Shown one piece after another: positions 63,910-64,000 of a stretch of 64,000 nt of DNA. Location: contig NZ_SLWY01000008.1 in assembly GCF_004341245.1 (NCBI RefSeq), positions 143,560-207,559 on the forward strand. The letters are read 5' to 3'. Position 1 is the stretch's first letter. Each line of letters opens with the position of its first letter. A program made the position numbers and the translations under genes. This DNA comes from Plasticicumulans lactativorans. Its GTDB lineage: Bacteria > Pseudomonadota > Gammaproteobacteria > Competibacterales > Competibacteraceae. The notes under the pieces were generated by a model that saw only the letters and a list, made by a program, of their open reading frames with translations, did no database searches and had not been told where the DNA came from.

Positions 63910-64000
63910 ATGTCCGCCATCAAGACGATTCATGGTCGCGAGATACTGGATTCGCGCGGCAACCCCACCGTGCAGGTGGAGATCGAGCTGGCCTCGGGGG
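63910..64000 (+). CDS. eno: Enolase, 5' end only (cut by the window)
   Basis: The first 30 codons are present: MSAIKTIHGREILDSRGNPT and then VQVEIELASG, the conserved enolase N-terminus. AAAGGAG lies 8 bases before the ATG. It continues the lower-glycolysis operon after gpmI; the rest lies outside the window. Confidence 0.93.
   Translation, partial: MSAIKTIHGREILDSRGNPTVQVEIELASG

Overview
This is a very GC-rich (about 70% by eye), densely coded chromosomal segment of a Gram-negative bacterium, most likely a gammaproteobacterium outside the enterics. The main evidence is a Twitching/Chp chemosensory cluster (pilG-pilH-pilI-pilJ-chpA-chpC) divergent from gshB-...-tonB-yqgE-ruvX-pyrR-pyrB-pyrC'. 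From memory this matches the Pseudomonas aeruginosa block around PA0401-PA0415. An outer-membrane porin, a lipoprotein ApbE, an autotransporter-like protein and a HexR-controlled Entner-Doudoroff (ED) pathway agree with this. No rRNA, tRNA, CRISPR array, integrase or transposase was recognised. The window ends inside eno.

Layout. 1-2821: secreted GDSL esterase, small PstS-like periplasmic protein and porin. 2853-11335 (minus): type IV pilus chemosensory operon, a reduced version without pilK or chpB. 11586-19997 (plus): one long run of mostly overlapping genes, gshB-apbE-NusG_II-Gx transporter-tonB-yqgE-ruvX-pyrR-pyrB-pyrC'-pyrK-like. 20011-22485 (minus): PaeR7I/XhoI-type restriction-modification pair with less GC-biased sequence. 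22692-25929: gluconate module, divergent gntR and gntK-gntT with two identical operator-like repeats between them. 26016-28346: accessory stretch with a decayed LysR gene, a REP-like palindrome and a DUF4143 ATPase behind a 26-bp near-perfect palindrome. 28569-32818 (minus): nrdAB behind a strong promoter and a cobalamin riboswitch, directly downstream of metE, with divergent metR. 36251-42079 (minus): a 1942-residue autotransporter-like protein with three tandem 345-bp units. 42174-47512: an arsenic island (small thioredoxin, ArsP-like permease, acr3, arsC, arsI, arsR) lying between a decayed 3' fragment of thyA and an intact thyA. 47517-51586: rlmI, an FHA protein and a YyaL/SPATA20-type protein. 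51597-64000: central carbon block pgi-hexR-pgl-zwf (minus), divergent from edd-eda-gapN-pyk-gpmI-eno (plus), with two HexR-type palindromes in the shared promoter region.

How it fits together. Gluconate taken up by GntT and phosphorylated by GntK yields 6-phosphogluconate, the ED substrate. Glucose-6-phosphate reaches the same point through Zwf and Pgl. Edd and Eda split it, and GapN, GpmI, enolase and Pyk would carry the triose to pyruvate. HexR, encoded between pgi and pgl, probably controls both zwf and edd. metE and nrdAB are both B12-independent enzymes; the riboswitch in front of nrdAB implies that a B12-dependent reductase exists elsewhere in the genome.

The observations most worth checking are the thyA-flanked arsenic island, the B12 riboswitch on nrdAB beside metE, the HexR and Gnt operator pairs, the palindrome before the DUF4143 gene, and the reduced Chp system.
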